Assembly (NCBI GenBank): GCA_905188195.1
Contig: CAJJKY010000003.1
Span: 62,001-126,000 of the forward strand
Direction of reading: 5' to 3'
From: Streptococcus parasanguinis
GTDB taxonomy: Bacteria > Bacillota > Bacilli > Lactobacillales > Streptococcaceae
DNA: 64,000 nt
The position numbers were made by a program, and so were the translations under genes. Below, in pieces: positions 25,916 to 35,203 of this stretch. The first letter of the stretch is position 1. The number at the start of each line of letters is the position of its first letter. Below the pieces are notes generated by a model, which searched no databases, was not told the origin of the DNA, and was given only the letters and a program-made list of their open reading frames with translations.

Positions 25916-27523
25916 TTAGGCTAATTTAACACAGAAGGCATCCCAAGGGGCCAACTTGCCTGATTCGAGGACTTGTTCTACCTTGGTATTGGCGATGAGA
26001 ACCTCTTCAACCCCATTAACGAGCGGTAAGTCTTGCTCTTGACTGGAGAGATTGACAACCACCAGATAGGCTTGCTCTCCTTCTACCCGCTTGTAGGCAA
26101 AAACCTTGTCTGCTGCATCCACCAATTCATAATCAGCAGTCACAAGCCAAGGGTGTTCTTTTCTCAAAGCAATGAGGGCTTGGTAGGTATAGAAAATAGA
26201 GTCTGGATCTGCTAGGGCAGCCTCCACATTGATCTCTTTGTAGTTTGGGTTGACCGCAAGCCATGGACGGCCTGTCGTAAAGCCGGCTTCTACTTCATCA
26301 TTCCACTGCATCGGTGTCCGTGCATTGTCCCGACCAATATGGCGAATTTGATCCATGATCACTTCGAGCGGCACGCCTTTTTCTAAGGCTTCATGAGCAT
26401 AGTTGATCGACTCGATATCTTCTACGTCCTCAAGGCTCTTAAATGGATAATTGGTCATCCCGATTTCTTCCCCTTGATAGATATAAGGAGTTCCCTTCAT
26501 CAAGTGAAGCAGAATCGCTAAAGCCTTGGCAGATTTGACACGATAGTCCCCATCATCCCCCCAAGTGGACACAATCCGTGGCAAATCATGGTTGTTCCAA
26601 AAGAGGGAATTCCAGCCTTCCTCTTCTCCCAATTCCGTCTGCCACTTGGTGAAAATTTCCTTCAATTTAGGCACATCCAATTCCTTAGCGTAGTGCCACT
26701 TTGGTTGACCCGGTTGGTATTGAAGGCCGATGTGTTCAAATTGGAAAACCATGGACAATTCTTGATTTTTTGGATTGGAGTATTGCTTGGCAATCTCTGG
26801 AGTCGCCCCCCAAGTTTCTCCTACTGTAAGCAGATCCTTATCACCAAAGGTAGCTTGATTCATTTCCTTCAAGTAAGGATGGAGCATGGGACCATTGCTG
26901 ATGATTTCCTGATCTGGGATCTTACCGATCATATCGATCACATCCATACGGAAACCACCAATTCCCTTGTCAATCCAGAAATTCATCATGTCATAGATCT
27001 GATGACGGAGTTCCTCATTTTCCCAGTTGAGATCTGGTTGCTTCTTACTAAAGTTATGCAGGTAGTATTGACCTGAAGCTTCATCAAACTCCCAAGCAGA
27101 GCCACTAAAAGCAGACATAATGCCATTAGGCTCATCGCGCCAAATATAGAAATCCCGCTTTGGACTTTCTGGATGTTCACGCGCCTCGATAAACCAAGCA
27201 TGCTCATCAGAGGTATGGTTGACTACCAAGTCCATGATGATTTTGATCTTGCGTTTCTGACCTTCTGCGATCAATTCTTCCATATCTTCCATGGTACCAA
27301 AGATGGAGGCAATATCCTCGTAATCCGAGATGTCATAGCCGTTATCATCCATGGGACTCTTGTAGACTGGTGAGAGCCAGATGGCTGTAATCCCTAGCTT
27401 TTCCAGATAGTCTAGCTTGCTCGTGATCCCCTTGAGATCCCCGATGCCATCGCCATTACTATCCTTGAAACTTTTTGGATAAACTTGATAAATTACGGCG
27501 TTATGCCACCATTTTTGTTCCAT
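25916..27523 (-). CDS. dexB: glucan 1,6-alpha-glucosidase
   Basis: 535 residues, GH13 family; closely resembles streptococcal DexB from start (Trp-Trp-His-Asn-Ala-Val-Ile-Tyr-Gln-Val-Tyr-Pro-Lys-Ser-Phe) to end. The catalytic set is visible: nucleophile Asp in Gly-Gly-Phe-Arg-Met-Asp-Val near 194, acid/base Glu in Thr-Val-Gly-Glu-Thr near 236, and transition-state Asp in Asn-Asn-His-Asp near 313. It removes glucose from isomalto-oligosaccharides and dextran ends inside the cell. Second gene after the GH31 enzyme, 68 bases downstream, with an AAAGGAG site. Confidence 0.95.
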   Translation of the reverse strand: MEQKWWHNAVIYQVYPKSFKDSNGDGIGDLKGITSKLDYLEKLGITAIWLSPVYKSPMDDNGYDISDYEDIASIFGTMEDMEELIAEGQKRKIKIIMDLVVNHTSDEHAWFIEAREHPESPKRDFYIWRDEPNGIMSAFSGSAWEFDEASGQYYLHNFSKKQPDLNWENEELRHQIYDMMNFWIDKGIGGFRMDVIDMIGKIPDQEIISNGPMLHPYLKEMNQATFGDKDLLTVGETWGATPEIAKQYSNPKNQELSMVFQFEHIGLQYQPGQPKWHYAKELDVPKLKEIFTKWQTELGEEEGWNSLFWNNHDLPRIVSTWGDDGDYRVKSAKALAILLHLMKGTPYIYQGEEIGMTNYPFKSLEDVEDIESINYAHEALEKGVPLEVIMDQIRHIGRDNARTPMQWNDEVEAGFTTGRPWLAVNPNYKEINVEAALADPDSIFYTYQALIALRKEHPWLVTADYELVDAADKVFAYKRVEGEQAYLVVVNLSSQEQDLPLVNGVEEVLIANTKVEQVLESGKLAPWDAFCVKLA

Positions 27524-27591
27524 TTTTTCTTCTCCTTTATGATTGTGAAATCACTTTCATCATACAAAAATAGGGGTGAAATTGCAAGAGT

Positions 27592-29823
27592 TTACAAGTC
27601 TTCTCCCTCTTCACTGGAATAAATCACTTCAAAGAGACGTTGGCGCAAGCCTTCCTCCAAAGGTGTGATGACCTTCATCAACTGTTTCCAATCCTTCGCT
27701 CTTGAACAAGCCGCAAATAATTCGTTTTTCCTATCGTAGGCCAGGTTGGCAGATTTTAAGAGCTCAAACATCCGATCTTCTTTGGCAATAGGATGCGATT
27801 GCAGCTCACCCATCGCGATTTCTTGACTTTGATTATCCACTAAAATAGGAGCTGTCTCAAAGGTATGGAGGAAGAAACGGTGCTGTCTCTTTTCAGGAAG
27901 CAGCGTTCGATCACCTGTTAAATCCAGCTTAATCTTTCTTTCATCCCAATTGACAGTTAGGCGGGTTTCAACCTTGTTATCTCCTTCTCCTTCAACGAGT
28001 ACGAAGGAACGATTGTCACCTGGGAAAAGATGCCAGTCCAGCATTTCTGGAAGGTCTACCCCTGTCTGTGGTTGTGCATCCATAGGGATGATGGCTCCTG
28101 CACGTGCAAAGACCGGAATATCCTGGCTGGTCCTAAAGACCGTAAGCTTGCCTCTTCCTTCATACTTCCAATCATGGAAGAAATCGTACCAAACGCCGTC
28201 TGGGAACCAAACGCTCACAGAAGCACTATGAAAGACAGGATCCAGCGCTTCGGTAATTGGTGCCACCATGAGTTCACTACCAAAGAAATATTGATTCTTC
28301 GCTTCATAAGCCTCTTCTTCATTTGGATAGTGGTAATAGAGGGGTTGAACCAAAGGCAGCCCTTCTTCGTGCGTCGCCACATTCATAGTGTAGAGATAAG
28401 GCAGTAAGCTATGGCGCAGGCGCAAATACTGTTTCATCAAGTGACAGGTCTCAGGCGAGTAAAACCACGGTTCCTTGCTGTTAAAGGCATTACAAGAACT
28501 ATGGAGACGATTGATCGGGCTAAAGACCCCAAACTGCAACCAGCGAAGAGCCAAGTCTTCATCATAGTAGCCCCGCATATGGCCACCGATATCGTGACTC
28601 CACCAGGTGTAGCCGATATTGGAAGCTGTGCTGGTAAAATAGGGTTGAAAGGCTAGGGATTCCCAAGTCACAATAGTGTCTCCTGAAAAACCAATCGGAT
28701 ACCGATGGCTACCAGGACCCCCATAACGCGATAAGATGAGACCAGCTTGGCCTTTTCGACAATTGTCTAGATAATGATAGTGATTTAACAACCAAAGGGG
28801 ATCCATCTTGCCATGACTACCTTGTTGCCAATCAATCCACCAAAAATCCACTCCCTGATCTTCCAAAGGATGGTGGACATCTTCGAAATAAGCTTCGCGA
28901 AAGGCTGGACTATAAAAGTCAAAGCTAGCCACTTCTTCTTTTTCTGCATCCAGTCCCAAGCGTTTTGCGACCATGGGATAAGCATCTTCGAAGGCGCGAA
29001 TTCCATCTGCCGGATGGACATTTAAGGTCACCTTTAAACCACGCTCATGTAGGCCATTTAAGAAGGTAGCTGGATCAGGAATCAAATCCCGGTTCCAACT
29101 ATAGCCAGTCCAACCACTTCCAAAGCGAGCAGGGATCGCTGTCTTGTGCCAGTCCATATCGATCACACTGACCGCAAGAGGCACCCCTTCTGCTTTGAAT
29201 CGATCCATCAAATCTGTGTACTCCTGACTGGTATAAGGCCAATAGCGACTCCACCAGTTCCCCAGAGCATAACGTGGCAAGAGGGGTGGCTGTCCTGTCA
29301 GATGGTAAAAATCTTTCAAGGCACCTAGATAATCGCGCCCATAACCGAAGAAATACAGATCCACTTCTGGATAGGGCCGTGCTCTAAAGCCGCTTTCGTC
29401 ATCATACAAGTAGGAAGCGGAATCGTCTAAAAGAGCATAACCGGCCTTGCTCAAGATCCCATCTTGCAACTCCATAGCCCCATCGACCTCGTCAAGTGTC
29501 CGACTGGTCCCCTTTAAGGTCTCCGGCTGATCTCCATAGTGCCACCGGCTCCCATAGACTGCATACTGACCCTTGAGTTCGATATAAAGCCGATCAGGTG
29601 CAAAAGGTCCCTTTTCAAAATGGAGGTGGAGATGCTCTGTATGAAGATCGAGAACCTCTTCTGTCTCTACGACCTCACAGGCAACAGGTCCAAAATCTCG
29701 ATTTTGTACAACTTGCGTCTGACCATCTTCAAAAACACCATCTTCTGAGTATTCCAAGCGCACCAAAGATTCCGTTAATACGGAGATCCGATAGTTTTCT
29801 CCCTCTATGACTGGTCCTGCCAT
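27592..29823 (-). CDS. GH31 family alpha-glucosidase
   Basis: 743 residues. The GH31 barrel shows Ser-Val-Ile-Asp-Met-Asp-Trp-His near 221, the nucleophile region Phe-Trp-Trp-Ile-Asp-Trp-Gln-Gln near 331 (the usual Asn-Glu is replaced by Gln-Gln, as in one GH31 branch), and the acid/base Asp in Phe-Ser-Gly-Asp-Thr near 379. No signal peptide, so it acts in the cytoplasm on imported alpha-glucosides; linkage specificity is not readable. First gene of the pair with dexB, from a strong promoter with a cre site. Confidence 0.92.
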   Translation of the reverse strand: MAGPVIEGENYRISVLTESLVRLEYSEDGVFEDGQTQVVQNRDFGPVACEVVETEEVLDLHTEHLHLHFEKGPFAPDRLYIELKGQYAVYGSRWHYGDQPETLKGTSRTLDEVDGAMELQDGILSKAGYALLDDSASYLYDDESGFRARPYPEVDLYFFGYGRDYLGALKDFYHLTGQPPLLPRYALGNWWSRYWPYTSQEYTDLMDRFKAEGVPLAVSVIDMDWHKTAIPARFGSGWTGYSWNRDLIPDPATFLNGLHERGLKVTLNVHPADGIRAFEDAYPMVAKRLGLDAEKEEVASFDFYSPAFREAYFEDVHHPLEDQGVDFWWIDWQQGSHGKMDPLWLLNHYHYLDNCRKGQAGLILSRYGGPGSHRYPIGFSGDTIVTWESLAFQPYFTSTASNIGYTWWSHDIGGHMRGYYDEDLALRWLQFGVFSPINRLHSSCNAFNSKEPWFYSPETCHLMKQYLRLRHSLLPYLYTMNVATHEEGLPLVQPLYYHYPNEEEAYEAKNQYFFGSELMVAPITEALDPVFHSASVSVWFPDGVWYDFFHDWKYEGRGKLTVFRTSQDIPVFARAGAIIPMDAQPQTGVDLPEMLDWHLFPGDNRSFVLVEGEGDNKVETRLTVNWDERKIKLDLTGDRTLLPEKRQHRFFLHTFETAPILVDNQSQEIAMGELQSHPIAKEDRMFELLKSANLAYDRKNELFAACSRAKDWKQLMKVITPLEEGLRQRLFEVIYSSEEGEDL

Positions 29824-29888
29824 TTGTCTGTCCTCCTCTTTTTATAGGGCATCTGACTCGCCCTCTTTTCATCTGCTTCGCCTCACTA

Positions 29889-29936
29889 AGTAAGCGCTTA
29901 CGATTTTACTATAGCACTCAAAAAAAGGCCTGTCAA
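29889..29936 (-). promoter_or_regulatory. GH31-dexB promoter with cre site
   Basis: On the minus strand: TTGACA (29931-29936), 17 bp, TATAGT (29908-29913). Just downstream is AGTAAGCGCTTACG (29889-29902), 12/14 to the CcpA cre consensus TGWAANCGNTNWCA and a 12-bp perfect palindrome at its core. Position at the start of transcription predicts glucose repression. Confidence 0.85.
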
Positions 29937-29957
29937 CACTTGACAGAGCCTTTCCTA
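29924..29957 (-). terminator. terminator of the CPBP gene, overlapping the next promoter
   Basis: On the minus strand AAAGGCtCTGTCAA/TTGACAGGCCTTT forms a stem with a 3-base loop and seven T. The TTGACA of the right arm is the -35 box of the GH31 promoter. Confidence 0.85.
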
Positions 29958-29970
29958 AAATTTTATAAGA

Positions 29971-30729
29971 TCAACTTCCCCAATGGATCAAGAGATACAT
30001 GAGACTCGAGCCAAACATATCTGCCAAGGCATGCATGAGGAAAAATGGCAAGAGATTCTTGACGACCTTCTTGTACATGACGTAATAAAAGAGTCCATAA
30101 ATGACGCCAATCACAAAGGCCCAGAGAAGCCCTTGATAGGTGTGGAAAGAAAAACGGATCAGGGTTGAAAAGGCCAACGCCTTCCACTTGTTCTTCTCAC
30201 TCACCGAAGTCATTAAGCCCAAAAAGAAAAATTCTTCATAAAATCCATTGAGTAAGCCATAAGCAATCGCCATGGGACTCAAAGCCATGAACTTGTGGAA
30301 GATCTGCATAGGATCGATAAAAGGCCAAAGACTCGGACTTAGATAATTGTATTCACCCGAAACCGTTGAGATTACATCCCCAAAAAGTCCCATCGCTACA
30401 AAGAGCAAAGGCACCCAGATCAAGGTGGACCACTTGAAGCGGATCGGCAATTGTTTAAAATCAAAGCGACGGAGCAGCAAGTAAAGAAGAGCTAGAGCCA
30501 GCAAGATCAACTGCAAGGTCATATTGCTGGAATAAGCAGCTCCTTCACTTGCGGTATTGCTACTGCTTGTGGCTACTGCAGTCTGCGCGACTGGCTGAAA
30601 ACTGGCTAAAAACAGCTGGGTCGAGCGGATAATGAATTGCCCAAAGAGAATGGCCGTCACAATACCAATATCAAACCATTTGAGCTCTTTTAAGGGCTGT
30701 TTGGGTCGTATTCTGTTTAAAAATGTCAT
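29971..30729 (-). CDS. CPBP-family intramembrane metalloprotease
   Basis: 252 residues with about seven membrane segments. Glu-Glu-Phe-Phe-Phe-Leu near 166 is motif 1, Phe-Ser-Phe-His near 193 is motif 2, and His-Ala-Leu-Ala-Asp near 230 is motif 3, all as in the Abi/CPBP group. The Arg normally at the end of motif 1 (Glu-Glu-x-x-x-Arg) is Leu here, so activity is uncertain. In lactic bacteria such proteins occur with bacteriocin immunity or surface functions, but no bacteriocin gene is adjacent. Confidence 0.82.
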   Translation of the reverse strand: MTFLNRIRPKQPLKELKWFDIGIVTAILFGQFIIRSTQLFLASFQPVAQTAVATSSSNTASEGAAYSSNMTLQLILLALALLYLLLRRFDFKQLPIRFKWSTLIWVPLLFVAMGLFGDVISTVSGEYNYLSPSLWPFIDPMQIFHKFMALSPMAIAYGLLNGFYEEFFFLGLMTSVSEKNKWKALAFSTLIRFSFHTYQGLLWAFVIGVIYGLFYYVMYKKVVKNLLPFFLMHALADMFGSSLMYLLIHWGS

Positions 30730-30815
30730 CTTTCATCCTTCTATTCCCACAATGGAAGTATTTTTGTTTCTCTTACTTTAGCAATCATTGCTTAAAGAAG
30801 AGTTAACCTAGAGGA

Positions 30816-30840
30816 GAAAAAAACGACCTTTCGGCCGTTT
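30816..30840 (-). terminator. terminator of ktrA
   Basis: AACGGCC/GGTCGTT stem closed by a GAAA tetraloop, with seven T on the minus strand. Confidence 0.88.
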
Positions 30841-30851
30841 CCATTACACCA

Positions 30852-31517
30852 TTAGTCTAACAAATCTTGGATTCTATCCAGATACTGGTTGTCTGTCACT
30901 GCCATCACGCGTACCTCAGCCGGCCATACAAAGTCGGGACCAATCTGAATATGAAGCGATTGGTCTTCCGCATCTCGATAGCCGATAATATTGAGATGGT
31001 ACTCCTCTCTGACCGCCAAGTCTTGAAGGCTTTTACCTACCCAGCTGGCTGGAACCGTGAACTCGGCTACCACCACTGCTTCATCCAACTGGAAAACTTC
31101 AATCCCGTGTTGGAAGAGGATCATCTTAGCTAGAGACATGCCTGCTTCTACCTCTGGTAGGATGACCAAATCAGCCCCAATCTTCCCAAGGACTTCCTTG
31201 GTCACTTCATTCTTGACCTTGGCAATGACTCGCTCAACACCAAGGGCCTTACAGTGCATGACCGCCAGCACACTGGACTCCAGATTTTCACCTGTTGCGA
31301 TAACGACTGTGTCGCAGTTCCCAATATCTGCCGCATCCAAGAGGTCCATTTCTGTAATGTCTCCGACAATTCCAGTTGTAATCATGGATTCATACTGGTT
31401 GATCACATCTGCGTGATCGTCAATTGCAATGATATCCACATCCTGGTCCTGCAAGGTTTTTAAAACGCTCTGTCCAAAGATTCCTAATCCTAAAATTCCA
31501 ATGGTCCGATTCGCCAT
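30852..31517 (-). CDS. ktrA: potassium uptake regulatory subunit (TrkA/KtrA type)
   Basis: 221 residues. RCK_N nucleotide-binding fold with Gly-Leu-Gly-Ile-Phe-Gly near 10-15 and Ile-Asp-Asp-His at the end of the second strand, then an RCK_C domain (about 135-221). It forms a cytosolic ring gating the KtrB channel in response to ATP/ADP, and in Firmicutes often cyclic di-AMP. It follows ktrB by 9 bases. Confidence 0.95.
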   Translation of the reverse strand: MANRTIGILGLGIFGQSVLKTLQDQDVDIIAIDDHADVINQYESMITTGIVGDITEMDLLDAADIGNCDTVVIATGENLESSVLAVMHCKALGVERVIAKVKNEVTKEVLGKIGADLVILPEVEAGMSLAKMILFQHGIEVFQLDEAVVVAEFTVPASWVGKSLQDLAVREEYHLNIIGYRDAEDQSLHIQIGPDFVWPAEVRVMAVTDNQYLDRIQDLLD

Positions 31518-31526
31518 GAGTTTCTC

Positions 31527-32909
31527 CTATCCGATAATGATGTCTGCCTTGGCATACTGCAAGGTGTCTGCCTTCTTGGCCTTGTAATTGTTCAAGCTGA
31601 CCATAAGGGTCAAGGGACCGATCCGTCCGATAAACATGAGCACCATGATAATGCCTAGTCCCGCTCCATTTAAGGTTGAGGTGACATTAGCCGTCACTCC
31701 GACTGTCGCTAGAGCCGACACCACCTCAAAGACCAGATAAATAAAGCGTTGGCCATCCGGGGTCACCAAACAGATTCCTAACAGACCCAGTAAGAAGGTC
31801 AACTGGAAAATCACCGCCGTCCCAAAGGAACGTTGAACAATGTCTGGTGAAATCGTTCGTTTTCCCAAGTTAGTATGCGGTAGCCCCAACAATTCCTTCC
31901 GAGCCAGAAGCAAGAGGACCAGGAAGGTGGTGATCTTCATCCCTCCTGCGGTACCACCCGGTGCTCCACCTAGGAACATCTGCAAGAGGTAGATGAAGAG
32001 CGTCACTGGCCGGACCGCTGTATAGTCTAAGGAGGCAAAACCAGCTGTCCGCATGCTGACCGTTTGGAAGAAGCTGACTAAAATTTTCTCTCCCAAGGGC
32101 AGGGAGCCAATCGTTGCAGGATTATCAAACTCTGTCAAGAGGCTGGTTACTGTCCCAAAGAGAAGGATAGCAGCTGTTAACCAGAGAACCACCTTGGTAT
32201 GAAAGCGAAGAGTCCGGCGTTCCGATTGGTTGCGGGCCTTGGTGGCTAGGTCAAACCAGACCATAAAGCCCAAGCCCCCAGTAATGATCAGAGCAGACAA
32301 GGTCAGATTGACCAACCAATCGGTCTGGAAACTCATCATACTATCGCTCCCAAAATTATCAAAACCTGCATTACAAAAGGCCGAGACAGCAACAAAGATG
32401 GAGTTGAAAATCCCATGGCCCCAGCCAAAGCGAGGAATAAAGCGAATCATGAGGAGCAAGGCTCCCAGTCCTTCGATGGTAAAGGTGGTAATAAAGATGG
32501 AGCGGACAAAACGGGCCAAGCTCTGGTTATTGCTAAAGCTAAAGCTGTCTCGAATGGTCTGCCGGTCTTTGTAACTGAGCTTTTGACGGCTCTCCATAAA
32601 GAAGAGACCGATAAAGGTCAAAATCCCCAGGCCCCCAATCTGAATCAAGAGCATACAAATCAATTGCCCCCAGCCATTATAGGTCGAAGCAACCGACTGG
32701 GTAAAGAGTCCTGTCACACAGACCATGGAGACCGCGGTAAAAAGGTGGTCGATGTATCCTGCTGTTGAGCTTACTTGCTGGACAAAGGGCAAACTCAGTA
32801 AGAGCGATCCCAACAGGATAACCAAAGCAAAACTGAGAAAGATCCGCCTTGCCGGAGACAGGCGAGTCAATTTGGCCCGCCATTGTTTAAAAAATAGTTT
32901 GTCTAACAT
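31527..32909 (-). CDS. ktrB: potassium uptake membrane subunit (TrkH/KtrB type)
   Basis: 460 residues with four repeated helix-pore-helix units, e.g. Val-Ser-Met-Val-Cys-Val-Thr-Gly-Leu near 60, Val-Ser-Ala-Phe-Cys-Asn-Ala-Gly-Phe near 178, Gln-Thr-Val-Ser-Met-Arg-Thr-Ala-Gly-Phe near 290 and Ala-Thr-Val-Gly-Val near 400, whose Gly residues line the filter. Works with KtrA for K+ uptake and osmotic balance. First gene of ktrBA. Confidence 0.95.
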   Translation of the reverse strand: MLDKLFFKQWRAKLTRLSPARRIFLSFALVILLGSLLLSLPFVQQVSSTAGYIDHLFTAVSMVCVTGLFTQSVASTYNGWGQLICMLLIQIGGLGILTFIGLFFMESRQKLSYKDRQTIRDSFSFSNNQSLARFVRSIFITTFTIEGLGALLLMIRFIPRFGWGHGIFNSIFVAVSAFCNAGFDNFGSDSMMSFQTDWLVNLTLSALIITGGLGFMVWFDLATKARNQSERRTLRFHTKVVLWLTAAILLFGTVTSLLTEFDNPATIGSLPLGEKILVSFFQTVSMRTAGFASLDYTAVRPVTLFIYLLQMFLGGAPGGTAGGMKITTFLVLLLLARKELLGLPHTNLGKRTISPDIVQRSFGTAVIFQLTFLLGLLGICLVTPDGQRFIYLVFEVVSALATVGVTANVTSTLNGAGLGIIMVLMFIGRIGPLTLMVSLNNYKAKKADTLQYAKADIIIG

Positions 32910-32940
32910 AGCTTCATTATATCATAAAAAGAGAAAAGGC

Positions 32941-33705
32941 TTATAAGTGGTGAACCATCTCTAGGCATAATTCTAAGGCCTTCTCAAAAGCTTCTGAGCC
33001 CCAGTCACGCTGGTCATAATGTTCCAGATCTGCTAGAGAATCTGCGGTAAATAGGAGCAAGCCCCAAACCGCCTCACGAAGCTGGGCCACTGCAGCAAGA
33101 GAGGCACATTCCATCTCCACCACACTACACCCTTCTTCGATGCGATAGGCCACCTTGTCAGGTGTCTCCCTATAAAAGCCATCGGTCGACCAGGTCATGA
33201 CCTCTTGATAAGGAATGGACGCTTGTTTGAGAACTGCTTCAATAGCAGTCAGTGCGCGGCCGTCCACCTCTATATAACGCGAAGGCGCGACATAATGATA
33301 ACTGGCTCCTTCATCTCGCAAGGCCTTGGTCGGGATTAAAAAAGCATTTTCTTCTATGTCCACCAAGACCCCGCAGCTACCGGCCGATATGATCTTCTTC
33401 ACTCCATAGCCAATCAACCAATCCATGAATTGGGCGGCAGGGGCAGATCCAACTGGCGCCTGGGCCAAGCAGATCTCCTCTCCTTTGTACTCCATAACAT
33501 AGACCGGATAGATCTTGGTAGCTGAGACAAAGCTAGCTACTTGTTTGGCTCCAACAGCTTCCGCAAAGCGATCAATCTCATCTTCCAAGAAAGCATACAC
33601 ACATTTTTCAGGTAGGTGCAGGTCTAACCCCTCATGGGTCGGCATAATGACTGCCTGTGGATTGTCATCAAACTCTAAAATGGGTATTTCATGTTTATGG
33701 ATCAT
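32941..33705 (-). CDS. nucleoside phosphorylase (uridine phosphorylase-like)
   Basis: 254 residues of the PNP/UDP family: Ser-Ala-Gly-Ser-Cys-Gly near 110 (phosphate loop) and Val-Val-Glu-Met-Glu-Cys-Ala-Ser-Leu near 194 (ribose site). It cleaves nucleosides with phosphate to base and ribose 1-phosphate; the base preference is not clear from sequence. It overlaps the upstream acetyltransferase gene by 4 bases (ATGA), showing co-translation. Confidence 0.88.
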   Translation of the reverse strand: MIHKHEIPILEFDDNPQAVIMPTHEGLDLHLPEKCVYAFLEDEIDRFAEAVGAKQVASFVSATKIYPVYVMEYKGEEICLAQAPVGSAPAAQFMDWLIGYGVKKIISAGSCGVLVDIEENAFLIPTKALRDEGASYHYVAPSRYIEVDGRALTAIEAVLKQASIPYQEVMTWSTDGFYRETPDKVAYRIEEGCSVVEMECASLAAVAQLREAVWGLLLFTADSLADLEHYDQRDWGSEAFEKALELCLEMVHHL

Positions 33706-34271
33706 TCCTTCTCCTTTTTAACGGGTATTTCTTTAATGACACGGGCTGGATTTCCTCCAAGGACCACATTGTCTCCAAAGGATTTTGTGACCACTGCTCC
33801 TGCGCCAGCAACCACATTGTCACCCAGCGTCACACCAGGAAGGATGGTGACACCTCCTCCTGCCCAGAAGTTATCTCCTATCGTAATCGGCGCCCCGTAC
33901 TCGAGACCAGAATTGCGCTCGTCTGGATCCAGTGGGTGCAAGGGGGTCAAGAATTGGCAGTTAGGACCAATCATGGCATTCTTTCCAATCGTAATGGGAC
34001 ATACATCCAACATGGTCAAATTGTAATTGGCATAGAAATTTTCTCCCAGATGGATATTAACCCCATAATCTACAAGAACCTGGCGATTAAGATAGAGGTT
34101 TTCACCGGTTGAACCAAACCACTCTTTGATGATAGCTACCCCTTTTTTGGGATCCACCTCTTGGTTAAAGGCTTCTTGTTTCTCCCGAGAGGCTTGGGCC
34201 AAAGCCCGTAATTCAGGGTCAGCAGGTCTATAAAAATCACCCGCAATCATTTTTTCATATTCACTGGCCAT
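33702..34271 (-). CDS. maltose/galactoside O-acetyltransferase family protein
   Basis: 189 residues. N-terminal Mac domain (Glu-Tyr-Glu-Lys-Met-Ile-Ala-Gly-Asp-Phe-Tyr) followed by a left-handed beta helix of hexapeptide repeats (Val-Val-Ala-Gly-Ala-Gly, Ile-Gly-Asp-Asn and similar, about 70-180). Transfers acetyl to sugar hydroxyls, possibly as a detoxifying step. A minus-strand promoter TTGTTT-17-TATAAT (34299-34327) and a GGAGG site precede it. First gene of a pair with the nucleoside phosphorylase. Confidence 0.92.
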   Translation of the reverse strand: MASEYEKMIAGDFYRPADPELRALAQASREKQEAFNQEVDPKKGVAIIKEWFGSTGENLYLNRQVLVDYGVNIHLGENFYANYNLTMLDVCPITIGKNAMIGPNCQFLTPLHPLDPDERNSGLEYGAPITIGDNFWAGGGVTILPGVTLGDNVVAGAGAVVTKSFGDNVVLGGNPARVIKEIPVKKEKE

Positions 34272-34362
34272 AAGGAAACCTCCACGTTATTTTGACATAT
34301 TATAGCAGAATTCCCCCTTTAAAACAAACGTCAGAATAAGGGTTTGCAAGAAAAAAGATCAC

Positions 34363-34417
34363 AAACACTTAAAAATAATTAAAAACACTTGCATTGGCTT
34401 AATAGATAATGTAAAAT
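34363..34417 (+). promoter_or_regulatory. promoter of the DeoR gene with direct repeats
   Basis: TTGCAT (34389-34394), 17 bp, TAAAAT (34412-34417). Two direct copies of AAACACTT (34363-34370 and 34383-34390) lie 20 bp apart, the second touching the -35, a fit for self-control by the DeoR protein. Confidence 0.65.
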
Positions 34418-34448
34418 ATAGGCAAGAACAGAAATAAGGAGCAAGCTC

Positions 34449-35192
34449 ATGTATCAGGAACAGCGACTCGAAAAAATCCTAGAACTTTTAGAAGAGCGAA
34501 AACAACTATCGGCCAAAGAAATGGTCGACTACTTCAAGGTCTCAAAAGATACCATCCGTCGTGACTTCGCTCTCCTTAGCCAACGCCAGCTGGTTCGCAG
34601 GACACACGGTGGTCTCCTTCCCTTAAACAAAGAACCTGGCCCTTCTTATCTAGACCGCAGTCAAAAGGCCAACAAGGAAAAGACTGCCATGGCTCAAAAA
34701 GCCTTGCAATGGATCCAAAATGGCCAAGTGATCTTTCTCGATGCCTCTACCTCAATCACTTTGCTGGCAGGCCTGCTTGATGGAGATCTTACAGTCTATT
34801 CGCACTCCCTTGACAATGCTATCCAACTCAGTAGCCATTCCCAGGTTGACTTTCATCTCTTAGGAGGAAAATTCTATCCCAAAAACCGCTTCTACTATGC
34901 TGCGGACCAAGCACAAATACTGGACAATCTTCGCTTTGATGTTGCCTTTTTTGGAGCTGGTAGCTTGGCCAACGGCGAGGTCACCTTTGAAGATGCAGAA
35001 GACGTTGCCGTCAAATCCCTCGTCTTTGAACGATCTCGCACCAAGATCCTTGTGGCAGAAAGTTCTAAATGGACGAAAAACGGAAACTACTATCTCGCTC
35101 GTCTCAAGCAATTTGACTATTGGATCACTGACCAAAAACCAAGCCCTGACATCCTTAAACAAGTCGGCAACGAAACCACTATTCTCTACTAG
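34449..35192 (+). CDS. DeoR-family transcriptional regulator
   Basis: 247 residues. N-terminal winged helix with Ser-Lys-Asp-Thr-Ile-Arg-Arg-Asp near 33-40 and Arg-Arg-Thr-His-Gly-Gly near 56, then a sugar-phosphate-binding DeoRC domain (about 75-230) with Asp-Ala-Ser-Thr-Ser near 101. A HAD phosphatase gene follows 11 bases later, so the pair probably handles a sugar phosphate whose level the regulator senses. Confidence 0.93.
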   Translation: MYQEQRLEKILELLEERKQLSAKEMVDYFKVSKDTIRRDFALLSQRQLVRRTHGGLLPLNKEPGPSYLDRSQKANKEKTAMAQKALQWIQNGQVIFLDASTSITLLAGLLDGDLTVYSHSLDNAIQLSSHSQVDFHLLGGKFYPKNRFYYAADQAQILDNLRFDVAFFGAGSLANGEVTFEDAEDVAVKSLVFERSRTKILVAESSKWTKNGNYYLARLKQFDYWITDQKPSPDILKQVGNETTILY

Positions 35193-35203
35193 GAGGTAAG
35201 TTT

